From: Robertmurraya korlensis NBRC 107688
GTDB taxonomy: Bacteria > Bacillota > Bacilli > Bacillales > Cytobacillaceae
NCBI RefSeq assembly: GCF_001591645.1
Contig: NZ_BCVH01000006.1
Coordinates: forward strand, 154,230 to 218,229
Reading direction: 5' to 3'
Length of the DNA stretch: 64,000 bases
A program made the translations under genes and the position numbers. Below are positions 18,124 to 26,973 of the stretch, piece after piece. The stretch's first letter is position 1. Each line of letters opens with the position of its first letter. The notes under the pieces are model-generated. The model ran no database searches and had not been told where the DNA came from. It saw only the letters and a program-made list of their open reading frames with translations.

Positions 18124-18613
18124 AAAAGTTGAGATTATTAAGGTTGGAATAGCTGATATGAATGTCGTATCTGCGCCTAACCGAATTAGAACATCTGGGC
18201 TTGGATCATGCGTGGGTGTGGTGTTATATGATCAAGGAAAAGAGATAGCAGGGCTTGTTCATGTTATGCTCCCTGATTCAACCCTTTCTAAAGCTGGTAC
18301 ATTGAATCATGCGAAGTATGCTGATACCGGGGTGAAGGAGCTTGTAAAAAAGCTTACCCAATTTGGGGCAAGACCCTCCATGCTAAAAGCAAAAATAGCT
18401 GGTGGAGCGCAAATGTTTCAATTTAGTAATACTAGTGACATGATGAGAATTGGTCCAAGAAATGTAGAAGCGGTAAAAAAAGAGTTGGCTGAGTTGAAAA
18501 TTGCTATCATGGCAGAGGATGTAGGAGGAAATAGTGGGCGAACGATTGAGTTTTGTCCGAAGTCAAAAATCTTACACATTCGAACGGTTAACAAAGGCAC
18601 TCAGGAATGGTAG
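18116..18613 (+). CDS. cheD: Chemoreceptor glutamine deamidase CheD
   Basis: CheD deamidates specific glutamines of chemoreceptors and also modulates CheC. The catalytic Cys is in [12 protein letters not shown] (near residue 33) and the His is in G-L-V-H-V-M-L-P. The protein is 165 residues, the usual length. It overlaps cheC by eight bases. It is the last gene before a strong intrinsic terminator, so it appears to close the che part of this operon. Confidence 0.96.
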   Translation: MDEKVEIIKVGIADMNVVSAPNRIRTSGLGSCVGVVLYDQGKEIAGLVHVMLPDSTLSKAGTLNHAKYADTGVKELVKKLTQFGARPSMLKAKIAGGAQMFQFSNTSDMMRIGPRNVEAVKKELAELKIAIMAEDVGGNSGRTIEFCPKSKILHIRTVNKGTQEW

Positions 18614-18631
18614 AATGGGAAATAATAAACG

Positions 18632-18663
18632 ATCAGCCTTTAAATGAATGGCTGATTTTTTTT
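18632..18663 (+). terminator. Intrinsic terminator between cheD and sigD
   Basis: Arms ATCAGCC (18632-18638) and GGCTGAT (18650-18656) form a perfect 7-bp stem with an 11-base loop, followed directly by eight T. It should stop much of the transcription coming from the fla/che operon before sigD. Confidence 0.85.
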
Positions 18664-18685
18664 GCAATTAAAAATCGATTATTGT

Positions 18686-18714
18686 TTGAAAGAAATAAGG
18701 ACTGTTTATATTAA
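18686..18714 (+). promoter_or_regulatory. Probable sigma-A promoter for sigD
   Basis: TTGAAA at 18686-18691 and TATTAA at 18709-18714 are separated by 17 bases; TATATT at 18707 overlaps the -10. It lies just after the cheD terminator and 55 bases before sigD. I see no sigma-D type element (TAAA with GCCGATAT) in this gap. Confidence 0.5.
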
Positions 18715-18768
18715 GAAAGTATTTAATTTAACGATTGATTTGAACAATGTCGTTTGGAGGAGGAAACC

Positions 18769-19530
18769 ATGGGACAGGCACCTTCGATCGAGGAACAAAA
18801 CATATGGGAAAAATGGACTTCCAAAAGAGACAGTGATGCTGGGGATTATTTAGTGAGAAAATATATGCCGCTTGTTAGCTATCATGTCCAAAGGATTTCC
18901 GTTGGATTACCGAAAAATGTTTCACGAGATGATTTAAAGAGCTTAGGATTGATTGGGTTATACGATGCACTTGAAAAGTTTGATCCAACTAGGGACTTGA
19001 AATTTGATACATATGCGTCCTTTCGTATTCGTGGAGCCATTATCGATGGGTTAAGAAAGGAAGATTGGCTCTCAAGAAATACAAGAGATAAAGCAAAACG
19101 AATTGAGCAAACCATTGAAAAATTGGAACAACAGCTTATGAGGAATGTGACATCTAAAGAAATCGCACAAGAGCTAAATATGAGTGAGGATGATGTTCAC
19201 AATACAATCAACGAGCATTTTTTTGCCAATGTTTTATCAATTGATGAACAGCCGGATGGTGAGGAAAAAGAGGGAGCTGGATTCTCGTTAAAGGATGAAC
19301 GTGCAGAAATACCGGAAGAAAAAGTTATTAAAAATGAGTTGATATCCGAGCTGTCTATGATGATTTCGCATTTAAATGACAAAGAACAGCTTGTGTTAAG
19401 TCTATTCTATCAGGAAGAGTTAACATTAACTGAGATTGGACAAGTAATGGATTTGTCGACATCTAGGATCTCTCAAATCCATTCCAAAGCTATTTTTAAG
19501 CTTAGACAAACCTTGCAAAAAATTGTTTAA
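18769..19530 (+). CDS. sigD: Flagellar/motility sigma factor SigD (FliA type)
   Basis: SigD directs transcription of late flagellar, chemotaxis and autolysin genes. The protein (253 residues) has the FliA-type order: region 2 with L-G-L-I-G-L-Y-D-A-L-E-K-F-D-P, then L-K-F-D-T-Y-A-S-F-R-I-R-G-A-I-I-D-G-L-R, region 3, and region 4 with L-T-L-T-E-I-G-Q-V-M-x-L-S-T-S-R-I-S-Q-I-H as the -35-binding helix-turn-helix. I chose ATG 18769 because GGAGGAGG at 18756-18763 is ideal; an in-frame start at 18754 would overlap that site. A terminator and a likely promoter upstream suggest sigD is partly uncoupled from the flagellar operon. Confidence 0.97.
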   Translation: MGQAPSIEEQNIWEKWTSKRDSDAGDYLVRKYMPLVSYHVQRISVGLPKNVSRDDLKSLGLIGLYDALEKFDPTRDLKFDTYASFRIRGAIIDGLRKEDWLSRNTRDKAKRIEQTIEKLEQQLMRNVTSKEIAQELNMSEDDVHNTINEHFFANVLSIDEQPDGEEKEGAGFSLKDERAEIPEEKVIKNELISELSMMISHLNDKEQLVLSLFYQEELTLTEIGQVMDLSTSRISQIHSKAIFKLRQTLQKIV

Positions 19531-19584
19531 TACAAACTTATTTTTGAAATCTGTAAATAATAGGTATGGAGATGGCAACCAGGC

Positions 19585-19893
19585 ATGAGTTTAAAAGCGA
19601 TAGAAATGCAAATTGCTCTTCCTAGGATGCAGGATGCTAGCAAGCTTCAAGAGCAAATACAACAGCGTGGTCAGCTGCAAAATGATGTTGCTGCAAATAG
19701 TGTCATAAAGGAAGTAGAAAAAAATAGAATCTCAGTTAATAAGCATGAGCAGAAGGAAAAGGCTCGTTTAAAGGATCATGAACGAGATGGAAATGGGAAC
19801 CAACAGGGGAAGAAAAACAGAAAAAATAAAGAGAGTCAACCAGTGAAAGAGGTTCATCCATATAAGGGGAACTTTTTTGACTTTTCGGGATAG
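19585..19893 (+). CDS. Small charged protein of unknown function between sigD and swrB
   Basis: I do not recognise a function. The protein has 102 residues, with no signal peptide or membrane segment. The first half is helical and amphipathic (ALPRMQDASKLQEQIQQRGQ). The second half is very rich in Lys, Glu, Asn and Gln and probably disordered. It ends in a short hydrophobic/aromatic tag, HPYKGNFFDFSG. Codon use looks like its neighbours. It follows sigD by 54 bases and precedes swrB by 9, so it is likely co-transcribed with both and may affect motility control. GGAGATGG is the best ribosome binding site for the ATG at 19585. Confidence 0.75.
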   Translation: MSLKAIEMQIALPRMQDASKLQEQIQQRGQLQNDVAANSVIKEVEKNRISVNKHEQKEKARLKDHERDGNGNQQGKKNRKNKESQPVKEVHPYKGNFFDFSG

Positions 19894-19902
19894 AGGGATG
19901 AT

Positions 19903-20505
19903 ATGATAAGTATATTTTTATTTATTAGTATCGTATTAAATATTATTGCGTTGTTTTCCATCGTCATCTTATATCTCCGTCAGTCAAGGCTATTTGAAGT
20001 GGAGAAGAAGCAACAAAGGATAATTGAGGAAATGGAAGATGTCATTTCAACCTACTTGGCTGAAATGAAGGAAGAAAATGAGATTTTTATTGATAGAATT
20101 ACAAAGGTAGCTAACAATCAATCCAACAAGAAGAAAGAAGTCAGCATAGAACCAATACTTCCGAGTACAGAAGAAGAGAAGGTTCCGTTTCCCATTAAAA
20201 GTTCAAAGACCCATGCTGTTAAAGCATACAAGATAGGTGCTATACAGCCATTAACAGACGAAGATGTTGAGGTACTTCTTCCTGACTTTACTGAGGCAGA
20301 AAATCCTATTGGGGAGCCCGAAGTGGCTAAGGAAGTAGAGGAAACTTTACAACAAGTGATAGAACCAAAAGAAAAACCCCTTCTTGAGGAAGTGCTACAG
20401 CTACAAGAACAAGGTCTTACACTTGAAGAAATTGCAAAAAAACTACATAAAGGGAAGACGGAGATAGAACTTTTACTCAAATTTCGTCAAATTAATCAGG
20501 AATAA
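19903..20505 (+). CDS. swrB: Swarming motility protein SwrB-like (YlxL)
   Basis: In B. subtilis SwrB is a single-pass membrane protein that activates FliF/FliG assembly and so raises flagellar number and SigD activity. Here residues 1-25 form one membrane helix with almost no cytoplasmic lead, followed by a coiled-coil-like helix, an acidic low-complexity middle and a C-terminal small helical domain (LQEQGLTLEEIAKKLHKGKT) that looks like a helix-turn-helix fold. At 200 residues it is longer than B. subtilis SwrB (about 167). The assignment rests on position after sigD and on this layout; the middle is too divergent to use. Confidence 0.82.
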   Translation: MISIFLFISIVLNIIALFSIVILYLRQSRLFEVEKKQQRIIEEMEDVISTYLAEMKEENEIFIDRITKVANNQSNKKKEVSIEPILPSTEEEKVPFPIKSSKTHAVKAYKIGAIQPLTDEDVEVLLPDFTEAENPIGEPEVAKEVEETLQQVIEPKEKPLLEEVLQLQEQGLTLEEIAKKLHKGKTEIELLLKFRQINQE

Positions 20506-20507
20506 AC

Positions 20508-20536
20508 TTGATTGTAACATTCTATTATGCTATATT
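20508..20536 (+). promoter_or_regulatory. Probable sigma-A promoter for rpsB
   Basis: TTGATT at 20508-20513 and TATATT at 20531-20536 have 17-base spacing. The -35 begins three bases after the swrB stop. Transcription would start near 20543 and give a leader of about 110 bases before rpsB. Confidence 0.65.
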
Positions 20537-20567
20537 AACTCTTGGTGTTAATACACACGTTCATGGA

Positions 20568-20605
20568 TTTAGGCAAAGGGTGCTGTTTCGACAGTTTTGT
20601 CTAAA
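20568..20605 (+). promoter_or_regulatory. Structured leader RNA upstream of rpsB
   Basis: The outer stem pairs TTTAGGCAAA (20568-20577) with TTTGTCTAAA (20596-20605), 10 bp with one G-U pair. The inner stem pairs CTGT (20583-20586) with ACAG (20591-20594) around a TTCG loop. A 5-base internal loop on one side is opposed by one base on the other. No T-tract follows. It could be an S2 autoregulatory site or a stabilising element; this is inferred. Confidence 0.55.
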
Positions 20606-20639
20606 GTTGAAATGGGCGGAGGAAAATAAAAACCATTAG

Positions 20640-21350
<711 letters not shown>

Positions 21351-21381
21351 TACGTTTTGACCTGAGGAAACACTAGTTACT

Positions 21382-21420
21382 AAAAGGTGATAAGAGGGAC
21401 CCCCTTTATCACCTTTTTTT
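21382..21420 (+). terminator. Strong intrinsic terminator after rpsB
   Basis: AAAAGGTGATAA (21382-21393) pairs perfectly with TTATCACCTTTT (21406-21417). Inside, AGGG (21395-21398) pairs with CCCT (21402-21405). The T run reaches 21420. It separates rpsB from tsf. Confidence 0.9.
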
Positions 21421-21437
21421 AAAGGATACACAAATCT

Positions 21438-21460
21438 TTGACTAGCTTTTTTAAAGCTAG
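21438..21460 (+). other. Stem-loop, with a -35-like hexamer, in the tsf leader
   Basis: CTAGCTTT (21442-21449) pairs with AAAGCTAG (21453-21460), 8 bp with a TTT loop. TTGACT at 21438-21443 is a good -35 hexamer, but the matching -10 region (about CTAACACT) is poor, so promoter activity is doubtful. The hairpin is a short distance before the tsf ribosome binding site. Confidence 0.45.
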
Positions 21461-21498
21461 CTAACACTAAATACATAGATTTTAAGGAGGAAACTCAC

Positions 21499-22383
21499 AT
21501 GGCAGTAACGGCTCAAATGGTAAAAGAATTACGTGAAAGAACAGGCGCAGGAATGTTAGATTGTAAAAAGGCTCTTCAAGCAACTGAAGGGGATATGGAA
21601 AAAGCAATCGACTTCTTACGTGAAAAAGGTATAGCTAGCGCTGCGAAGAAAGCAGATCGTGTAGCAGCAGAAGGAACTACTTATATCCTTACTGAAGGAA
21701 ACGAAGCAGTTATTTTAGAAGTTAACTCTGAAACAGATTTCGTTGCGAAAAACGAAGGCTTCCAAGTACTAGTTAAAGAAATTGCTGAGCATATTCTTAC
21801 AAACAAGCCAGCTTCAGTTGAAGAAGTAAATGCACAGACAATGGCTAACGGTGCAACAGTTGAATCACACGTAAACGCAGCTATCGCAAAAATCGGTGAA
21901 AAAATCTCTCTTCGCCGCTTTGAAATCAAGTCTAAAGGCGACAACGATGCATTCGGTGCTTACCTACATATGGGCGGACGCATTGGTGTATTAACAGTAT
22001 TAGAAGGAACTACTGATGATGCTGCTGCAAAGGACGTTTCTATGCACATCGCTGCATTAAACCCTAAGTATGTATCTCGTGACGAAGTTTCTGCTGAAGA
22101 AATTGAGCGTGAGCGTGAAGTTCTTACTCAACAAGCACTTAACGAAGGTAAGCCAGAAAACATCGTAGCTAAGATGGTTGAAGGTCGCCTAAGCAAATAC
22201 TTCCAAGACGTTTGTGTGAACGACCAAGCATTCGTTAAGGATCCAGATCAAAAAGTGAAAGCATTCGTAGAATCAAAAGGTGGAAAGATTCGTGAATTCG
22301 TACGTTACGAAGTAGGAGAAGGTATCGAAAAGCGTGCTGATAACTTCGCTGAAGAAGTAATGAACCAAGTTAAAGGTAACTAA
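21499..22383 (+). CDS. tsf: Translation elongation factor Ts
   Basis: EF-Ts recycles EF-Tu by exchanging GDP for GTP. The N-terminal UBA-like domain has [16 protein letters not shown], and the core contains [13 protein letters not shown], the residues that enter EF-Tu near its nucleotide site. It is 294 residues, as in other Bacillus. AAGGAGG precedes the ATG at 21499. Codon use is strongly biased. Its stop codon lies at the edge of a REP-like repeat. Confidence 0.98.
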   Translation: MAVTAQMVKELRERTGAGMLDCKKALQATEGDMEKAIDFLREKGIASAAKKADRVAAEGTTYILTEGNEAVILEVNSETDFVAKNEGFQVLVKEIAEHILTNKPASVEEVNAQTMANGATVESHVNAAIAKIGEKISLRRFEIKSKGDNDAFGAYLHMGGRIGVLTVLEGTTDDAAAKDVSMHIAALNPKYVSRDEVSAEEIEREREVLTQQALNEGKPENIVAKMVEGRLSKYFQDVCVNDQAFVKDPDQKVKAFVESKGGKIREFVRYEVGEGIEKRADNFAEEVMNQVKGN

Positions 22384-22495
22384 TAAAAGCGGAGACAGCT
22401 GCCCTGACCCGTCAGGCATAAGGTGAAGACCGCAGGAGGTCCTGACCTCTGAAGGGCTTTGACTTATGCCCCCCGAGGGTCAAGCTGTCGCAGCT
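22382..22495 (+). repeat. REP-like palindromic intergenic element
   Basis: This roughly 114-base element folds on itself: GACAGCT (22394-22400) pairs with AGCTGTC (22483-22489), TGACCC (22405-22410) with GGGTCA (22477-22482) and GGCATAAG (22415-22422) with CTTATGCC (22463-22470). The centre contains a GAGGTC/GACCTC pair. Its GC content is well above the surroundings, suggesting a mobile or foreign origin. It starts at the tsf stop codon. I recall broadly similar elements in Bacillaceae intergenic regions, but cannot name a family. Confidence 0.7.
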
Positions 22496-22501
22496 AGATA
22501 A

Positions 22502-22531
22502 AATAAAAGCGGAGACAGCTGCTCTGACCCG
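22502..22531 (+). repeat. Truncated second copy of the REP-like element
   Basis: These 30 bases repeat 22382-22411 with one mismatch (C at 22403, T at 22523), at an offset of exactly 120 bases. The match ends at GACCCG and the rest of the element is missing. Confidence 0.85.
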
Positions 22532-22544
22532 CAAAATTTACTGT

Positions 22545-22573
22545 TAGGGAACACACCTGTGTTCCCTATTTTT
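22545..22573 (+). terminator. Intrinsic terminator after tsf
   Basis: TAGGGAACAC (22545-22554) and GTGTTCCCTA (22559-22568) form a perfect 10-bp stem with an ACCT loop, followed by five T. It lies beyond the REP-like repeats. Confidence 0.85.
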
Positions 22574-22614
22574 CAAGAAAGCTTAATAGTAGCAATATAC
22601 ATATGGAGGTTTCT

Positions 22615-23340
22615 ATGACCAGTCCGAAATTTAAACGCGTCGTACTAAAACTAAGTGGTGAAGCACTTGCTGGTGAGCAAGGGTTCGGAATTAATCCGAA
22701 AGTTATTAAGTCAGTTGCTGACCAAGTAAAAGAAATTGCAGATTTAGGTGTTGAAGTGGCCGTAGTCGTTGGTGGCGGAAATATCTGGCGAGGTAAAATT
22801 GGTGAGGAAATGGGAATGGATCGTGCAAATGCAGACTATATGGGTATGCTTGCAACGGTTATGAACTCATTGGCTCTTCAAGATAGTCTCGAACAATCAG
22901 GTGTGGAAACACGTGTACAATCTTCCATTGAGATGAGACAAGTCGCTGAACCTTATATTCGCAGACGAGCGATTCGTCATCTTGAGAAGAAGCGAGTTGT
23001 TATTTTTGCAGCGGGTACTGGAAACCCTTATTTTTCAACCGATACAACAGCTGCTTTACGTGCTGCTGAAATCGAAGCGGAAGTCATCTTAATGGCGAAG
23101 AATAACGTCGATGGAGTATACTCTGCTGACCCACGTATAGATAAAACAGCGAAGAAATATGATGAACTTTCTTATTTAGACGTACTTAAGGAAGGATTAG
23201 CTGTCATGGATTCTACTGCTTCTTCTTTATGTATGGATAACGATATACCACTTCTTGTTTTCTCTATTATGGAACAAGGAAACATCAAACGTGCCGTAAT
23301 GGGAGAATCCATTGGGACTATTGTGAGGGGGAAAAAATAA
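22615..23340 (+). CDS. pyrH: UMP kinase
   Basis: PyrH phosphorylates UMP to UDP with ATP and is feedback-controlled by UTP and GTP. It belongs to the amino-acid kinase fold: [15 protein letters not shown] near the start, [11 protein letters not shown] near residue 50, and the [11 protein letters not shown] segment near residue 133. I chose ATG 22615 (241 residues) because GGAGG at 22605-22609 is its ribosome binding site; the upstream ATG at 22603 overlaps that site. The stop overlaps the frr start in TAATG. Confidence 0.97.
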   Translation: MTSPKFKRVVLKLSGEALAGEQGFGINPKVIKSVADQVKEIADLGVEVAVVVGGGNIWRGKIGEEMGMDRANADYMGMLATVMNSLALQDSLEQSGVETRVQSSIEMRQVAEPYIRRRAIRHLEKKRVVIFAAGTGNPYFSTDTTAALRAAEIEAEVILMAKNNVDGVYSADPRIDKTAKKYDELSYLDVLKEGLAVMDSTASSLCMDNDIPLLVFSIMEQGNIKRAVMGESIGTIVRGKK

Positions 23341-23897
23341 TGCCGAAACAAGTTGTTGCAAATGCGAAAGACCGTATGATTAAAGCAATTGGGGCTTACA
23401 CTCGTGAGCTTGCTGGAATTCGTGCTGGACGTGCGAATGCATCTATGCTCGATCGAATTACTGTCGACTATTACGGAGCACCAACTCCAATTAACCAACT
23501 TGCTGGTGTTTCTGTACCAGAAGCGCGAATGCTCGTTATTCAACCATATGATAAATCTATTTTAAGTGATATTGAAAAAGCAATCCTTAAATCAGATATT
23601 GGTATCACTCCGTCAAACGATGGAAGCATCATCCGCTTGGCAATTCCCCAGTTAACAGAAGAACGACGTAAGGAATTGGTAAAGGTGGTTAAGAAAGAAT
23701 CAGAAGATGCGAAGGTTGCCGTTAGAAATATCCGTCGTGATGCGAATGATGACCTGAAAAAGCTTGAAAAGAATGGTGAAATCACTGAAGATGACCAACG
23801 TGGTTATTCTGATGACATTCAAAAATTAACGGACGAATATATTACAAAGGTTGACCAGCTAACAAAAGACAAAGAGAAGGAAATTTTAGAGGTTTAA
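23340..23897 (+). CDS. frr: Ribosome recycling factor
   Basis: RRF works with EF-G to split post-termination ribosomes. The protein (185 residues) has the family features: [25 protein letters not shown], and the C-terminal helix [17 protein letters not shown]. The ATG overlaps the pyrH stop codon, so its translation depends on pyrH. Two terminators follow. Confidence 0.98.
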   Translation: MPKQVVANAKDRMIKAIGAYTRELAGIRAGRANASMLDRITVDYYGAPTPINQLAGVSVPEARMLVIQPYDKSILSDIEKAILKSDIGITPSNDGSIIRLAIPQLTEERRKELVKVVKKESEDAKVAVRNIRRDANDDLKKLEKNGEITEDDQRGYSDDIQKLTDEYITKVDQLTKDKEKEILEV

Positions 23898-23911
23898 TGA
23901 ACCGAGAGAAT

Positions 23912-23935
23912 ACCCTCTATTTATAGGGGGTTTTT
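23912..23935 (+). terminator. Intrinsic terminator after frr
   Basis: ACCCTCTA (23912-23919) pairs with TAGGGGGT (23924-23931), 8 bp with one U-G pair and a TTTA loop, followed by a T run to 23935. Confidence 0.8.
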
Positions 23936-24008
23936 CTATTCTAATTGATTTCTTTTCCATGAGGTGCTTTAGTTTTATAGAGATATCTCTTCTCTTTTTT
24001 GGTATGAT

Positions 24009-24040
24009 AAAAGCAGGCAAATTTAGGTACCTGCTTTTTT
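24009..24040 (+). terminator. Second terminator between frr and uppS
   Basis: AAAAGCAGG (24009-24017) pairs with CCTGCTTTT (24030-24038), 9 bp with a 12-base loop, and the T run extends to 24040. A-rich sequence before the stem means it may also work in the other direction. Confidence 0.8.
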
Positions 24041-24050
24041 CATTACGCTC

Positions 24051-24098
24051 TTTTCCATTCATACAATGGAAAACATTAAAATACAATGGATACATTGT
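24051..24098 (+). promoter_or_regulatory. Twin palindromes upstream of uppS
   Basis: TTTTCCATT (24051-24059) and AATGGAAAA (24065-24073) form a perfect inverted repeat with a 5-base centre. Ten bases later ACAATG (24083-24088) and CATTGT (24093-24098) form a second one with a GATA centre. Neither has a T-tract. A weak -10-like TAAAAT lies between them at 24077-24082, so these may be operator sites around the uppS promoter; this is inferred. Confidence 0.5.
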
Positions 24099-24170
24099 GA
24101 CTGGAGAGAAGCATTATTACAACTAAATGTAGTCTTTAGCCACATGATTACATTTTGGAGGAGCCGTCTT

Positions 24171-24944
24171 ATGTTAGAGAAAATAAAGCTTTGGAAGAAT
24201 AAACCATCATCCGAACTTAGCGACCGTATAACAACCATAAAAAATCAATCTGTACCAGGACATATTGCCATTATTATGGATGGGAATGGACGTTGGGCGA
24301 AAAAAAGAGCGCTGCCGAGAGTAGCCGGTCATCATGAAGGAATGAAGGTTGTCCGTAAAATCACGAAGCTTGCAAATCAATTAGGAGTATCCACCTTAAC
24401 GTTATATGCATTTTCTACGGAAAACTGGAAACGTCCTAAAATGGAAGTTGATTATTTAATGAAATTACCGGAGGAGTTTTTAGGAACCTTTCTCCCAGAA
24501 TTGATAGAGGAAAATGTCCAAGTACGAATGATTGGATATAAGGAAAGTCTCCCTGCCCATACGCTTAATGCGATTAACCGAGCAATAGATGATACAAAGG
24601 ACAATGATGGGTTAGTGTTAAACTTTGCTCTTAATTATGGAAGTAGGGCGGAAATCCTAGAAGCAGTAAAAAACGTCTTAAAAGACCACAAAAGTGGTAT
24701 ACTGACAGAGAATAATATTAATGAAGAAGTATTCTCGAACTACTTAATGACAAGTGAATTAAATGATCCGGATCTACTCATTCGTACGAGTGGTGAAATT
24801 CGGTTAAGTAACTTTATGCTCTGGCAACTAGCTTATACGGAGTTTTGGTTTACAGACGTATTATGGCCAGACTTCTCAGAAGAACACTTAGTCGAAGCAA
24901 TCGAAGTATTCCAAAACCGTCAAAGGCGGTTTGGGGGAGTATAA
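24171..24944 (+). CDS. uppS: Undecaprenyl diphosphate synthase
   Basis: UppS is a cis-prenyltransferase that makes C55 undecaprenyl diphosphate, the lipid carrier for peptidoglycan and teichoic acid, from farnesyl and isopentenyl diphosphate. The catalytic motif with Asp is H-I-A-I-I-M-D-G-N-G-R-W-A-K-K-R, followed by L-T-L-Y-A-F-S-T-E-N-W-K-R-P, L-N-F-A-L-N-Y-G-S-R-A-E-I and the C-terminal R-T-S-G-E-x-R-L-S-N-F-x-x-W-Q. I chose ATG 24171 (257 residues) because GGAGGAG at 24157-24163 is ideal; an ATG at 24066 would add 35 non-conserved residues. It is the first gene of a lipid-synthesis cluster. Confidence 0.97.
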   Translation: MLEKIKLWKNKPSSELSDRITTIKNQSVPGHIAIIMDGNGRWAKKRALPRVAGHHEGMKVVRKITKLANQLGVSTLTLYAFSTENWKRPKMEVDYLMKLPEEFLGTFLPELIEENVQVRMIGYKESLPAHTLNAINRAIDDTKDNDGLVLNFALNYGSRAEILEAVKNVLKDHKSGILTENNINEEVFSNYLMTSELNDPDLLIRTSGEIRLSNFMLWQLAYTEFWFTDVLWPDFSEEHLVEAIEVFQNRQRRFGGV

Positions 24945-24965
24945 TAAAGGTGTTGACACAATAAG

Positions 24966-25757
24966 ATGAAACAAAGAATTATTTCAGCAATTATCTTCGG
25001 GGCAATTTTTCTACCATTAGTGATTTTGGGTAAATTACCCTTTGTATTATTAGTGTATGTTCTAGCAACGGTTGCGCTTTATGAGCTGTTAAAAATGAGA
25101 AGTATTCAATTAGTCTCCATTCCTGGACTAATCTCAATGTTTGTGCTTTGGATTTTTTTACTACCACGGCAGCTGCATAATATAGTTGGACCGATGCACT
25201 ATACAAAGGTTGAATTTGCCCTTTTAGCTGTTTTGCTTCTGTTAACTTACACGGTTGTAACAAAGAACCGCTTTACTTTCGATGATGTTTCTTTTTCAAT
25301 AATGGCAACATTATATATTGGAATGGGATTTTTCTATTTTATTGAAATAAGAGAAACAGCTGGGCTCATGTTTATTTTTTATTCCCTATTTATTGTGTGG
25401 GCAACAGATTCAGGTGCGTATTTTATTGGGCGAGCAATGGGGAAAAATAAACTATGGCCTGACATTAGCCCAAACAAAACAGTTGAAGGATTTATCGGAG
25501 GCATTGTTTGTGCTGTTATTGTAGCTATATTCTTTGCCTTGTTCTCTCTTGAAACGGTATCCACAGTTAGACTTCTTATCGTAACAGTCTTCTTATCTAT
25601 TTTTGGACAGGTTGGCGATTTAGTCGAATCAGCACTTAAAAGACACTATAATGTAAAGGATTCAGGCAATATTATGCCTGGTCATGGTGGCATTTTGGAT
25701 CGATTTGATAGCTTGCTGTTTGTTTGGCCGGTCTTATATTTTATTTTGCTACCGTAA
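24966..25757 (+). CDS. cdsA: Phosphatidate cytidylyltransferase (CDP-diglyceride synthase)
   Basis: CdsA converts phosphatidic acid and CTP to CDP-diacylglycerol, the precursor of membrane phospholipids. The protein (263 residues) is a polytopic membrane protein with about seven helices and has the family signature near its C-terminus, K-R-x-x-x-V-K-D-S-G-x-x-x-P-G-H-G-G-I-L-D-R-F-D, where the acidic residues bind metal. The ribosome binding site is weak: AAGGTG lies 15 bases upstream of the ATG. It follows uppS by 21 bases. Confidence 0.95.
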   Translation: MKQRIISAIIFGAIFLPLVILGKLPFVLLVYVLATVALYELLKMRSIQLVSIPGLISMFVLWIFLLPRQLHNIVGPMHYTKVEFALLAVLLLLTYTVVTKNRFTFDDVSFSIMATLYIGMGFFYFIEIRETAGLMFIFYSLFIVWATDSGAYFIGRAMGKNKLWPDISPNKTVEGFIGGIVCAVIVAIFFALFSLETVSTVRLLIVTVFLSIFGQVGDLVESALKRHYNVKDSGNIMPGHGGILDRFDSLLFVWPVLYFILLP

Positions 25758-25813
25758 CATCATATAAGGGAATCTTTTTAGAAGTTTCTCGCTTTTGAAT
25801 CGGAGTTGGAAAA

Positions 25814-26956
25814 ATGAAGTACATAAGTTTATTAGGTTCAACTGGTTCTATCGGAACACAAACACTTGATATAATAAAAGAGCACCCTACAGAGTTCTCA
25901 TTGGCAGCCATGTCTGTAGGCAGAAATGTTAATTTAGCTAGACAGATTATAGCAGAATTTCATCCTGAATTAGTTTGTATGCTGGAGAAGGATGATGCGG
26001 AGAGTTTGAAGCTAGAATTTCCGAAAATAAGCTTTACTTACGGGCCAGAAGGCTTAAGTGAAGTAGCTGTATATAAGAAATCTACTATTTTAGTGAATGC
26101 AGTCATGGGGAGTGTTGGTTTAGAACCTACACTTCATGCGATTGAAGCAGGAAAAACAATTGCCCTAGCGAATAAGGAGACACTAGTTACAGCCGGACAT
26201 ATCGTAATGGAAGCTGTACGTCGAAACCAAGTCCCATTATTACCAGTAGATAGTGAGCATTCCGCTATTTTTCAAGCTCTACAAGGGGAATATGAAAAGA
26301 ATATCGACAAGCTCATTTTAACGGCATCAGGGGGGAGCTTCCGTGATCGTACACGAAATGAGTTAGAAAATGTTACAGTTCAGGATGCTCTAAATCACCC
26401 AAACTGGTCGATGGGTGCAAAGATCACGATTGACTCTGCGACTATGATGAACAAAGGGTTAGAGGTCATTGAAGCACATTGGATGTTTGGTGTTCCCTAT
26501 GAAAACATTGATGTAGTTCTACATAAGGAGAGTATCATTCATTCAATGATTGAGTTTCATGATAGTAGTGTAATGGCGCAATTGGGTACTCCAGATATGA
26601 GAGTTCCCATCCAATATGCGTTAACGTTCCCCAATCGCTTACCACTAAAAACAGCTCAAAGATTAAACTTAGCGAAGGTCGGTCAACTCCATTTTGCCGA
26701 GATGGATATGGAAAGATTTCGCTGCCTAAAATTTGCCTATGAAGCAGGAATGGCTGGGGGGACCCTTCCGACCGTCCTTAATGCGGCAAATGAAATAGCG
26801 GTCGAGGCGTTTCTAAAAGGAAAGATCACCTTTTTGCAAATTGAAGATTTAATTGAAAATACGTTAACGAACCATCAATCAATAATGGAGCCAAGTTTAG
26901 CCGAGATTAAAGCGGTTGACGTTGATACACGCAAGTATGTGAATTCACTTCTATAA
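25814..26956 (+). CDS. dxr: 1-deoxy-D-xylulose 5-phosphate reductoisomerase
   Basis: Dxr makes 2-C-methyl-D-erythritol 4-phosphate, the committed step of the MEP pathway that supplies isopentenyl units to UppS. The NADPH-binding motif [12 protein letters not shown] is at residues 8-19. The catalytic region has A-L-A-N-K-E-T-L-V and [10 protein letters not shown], and the substrate loop [22 protein letters not shown] follows. At 380 residues it is complete. The ribosome binding site is GGAGTTGG. Confidence 0.97.
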   Translation: MKYISLLGSTGSIGTQTLDIIKEHPTEFSLAAMSVGRNVNLARQIIAEFHPELVCMLEKDDAESLKLEFPKISFTYGPEGLSEVAVYKKSTILVNAVMGSVGLEPTLHAIEAGKTIALANKETLVTAGHIVMEAVRRNQVPLLPVDSEHSAIFQALQGEYEKNIDKLILTASGGSFRDRTRNELENVTVQDALNHPNWSMGAKITIDSATMMNKGLEVIEAHWMFGVPYENIDVVLHKESIIHSMIEFHDSSVMAQLGTPDMRVPIQYALTFPNRLPLKTAQRLNLAKVGQLHFAEMDMERFRCLKFAYEAGMAGGTLPTVLNAANEIAVEAFLKGKITFLQIEDLIENTLTNHQSIMEPSLAEIKAVDVDTRKYVNSLL

Positions 26957-26973
26957 AAAAAGGTGGTTATAAT

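Noticed and set aside
24066..24170. N-terminal extension of uppS from an ATG at 24066
   Set aside because: The extra 35 residues are not like any UppS, run through a palindrome, and lack a ribosome binding site; ATG 24171 has an ideal one.
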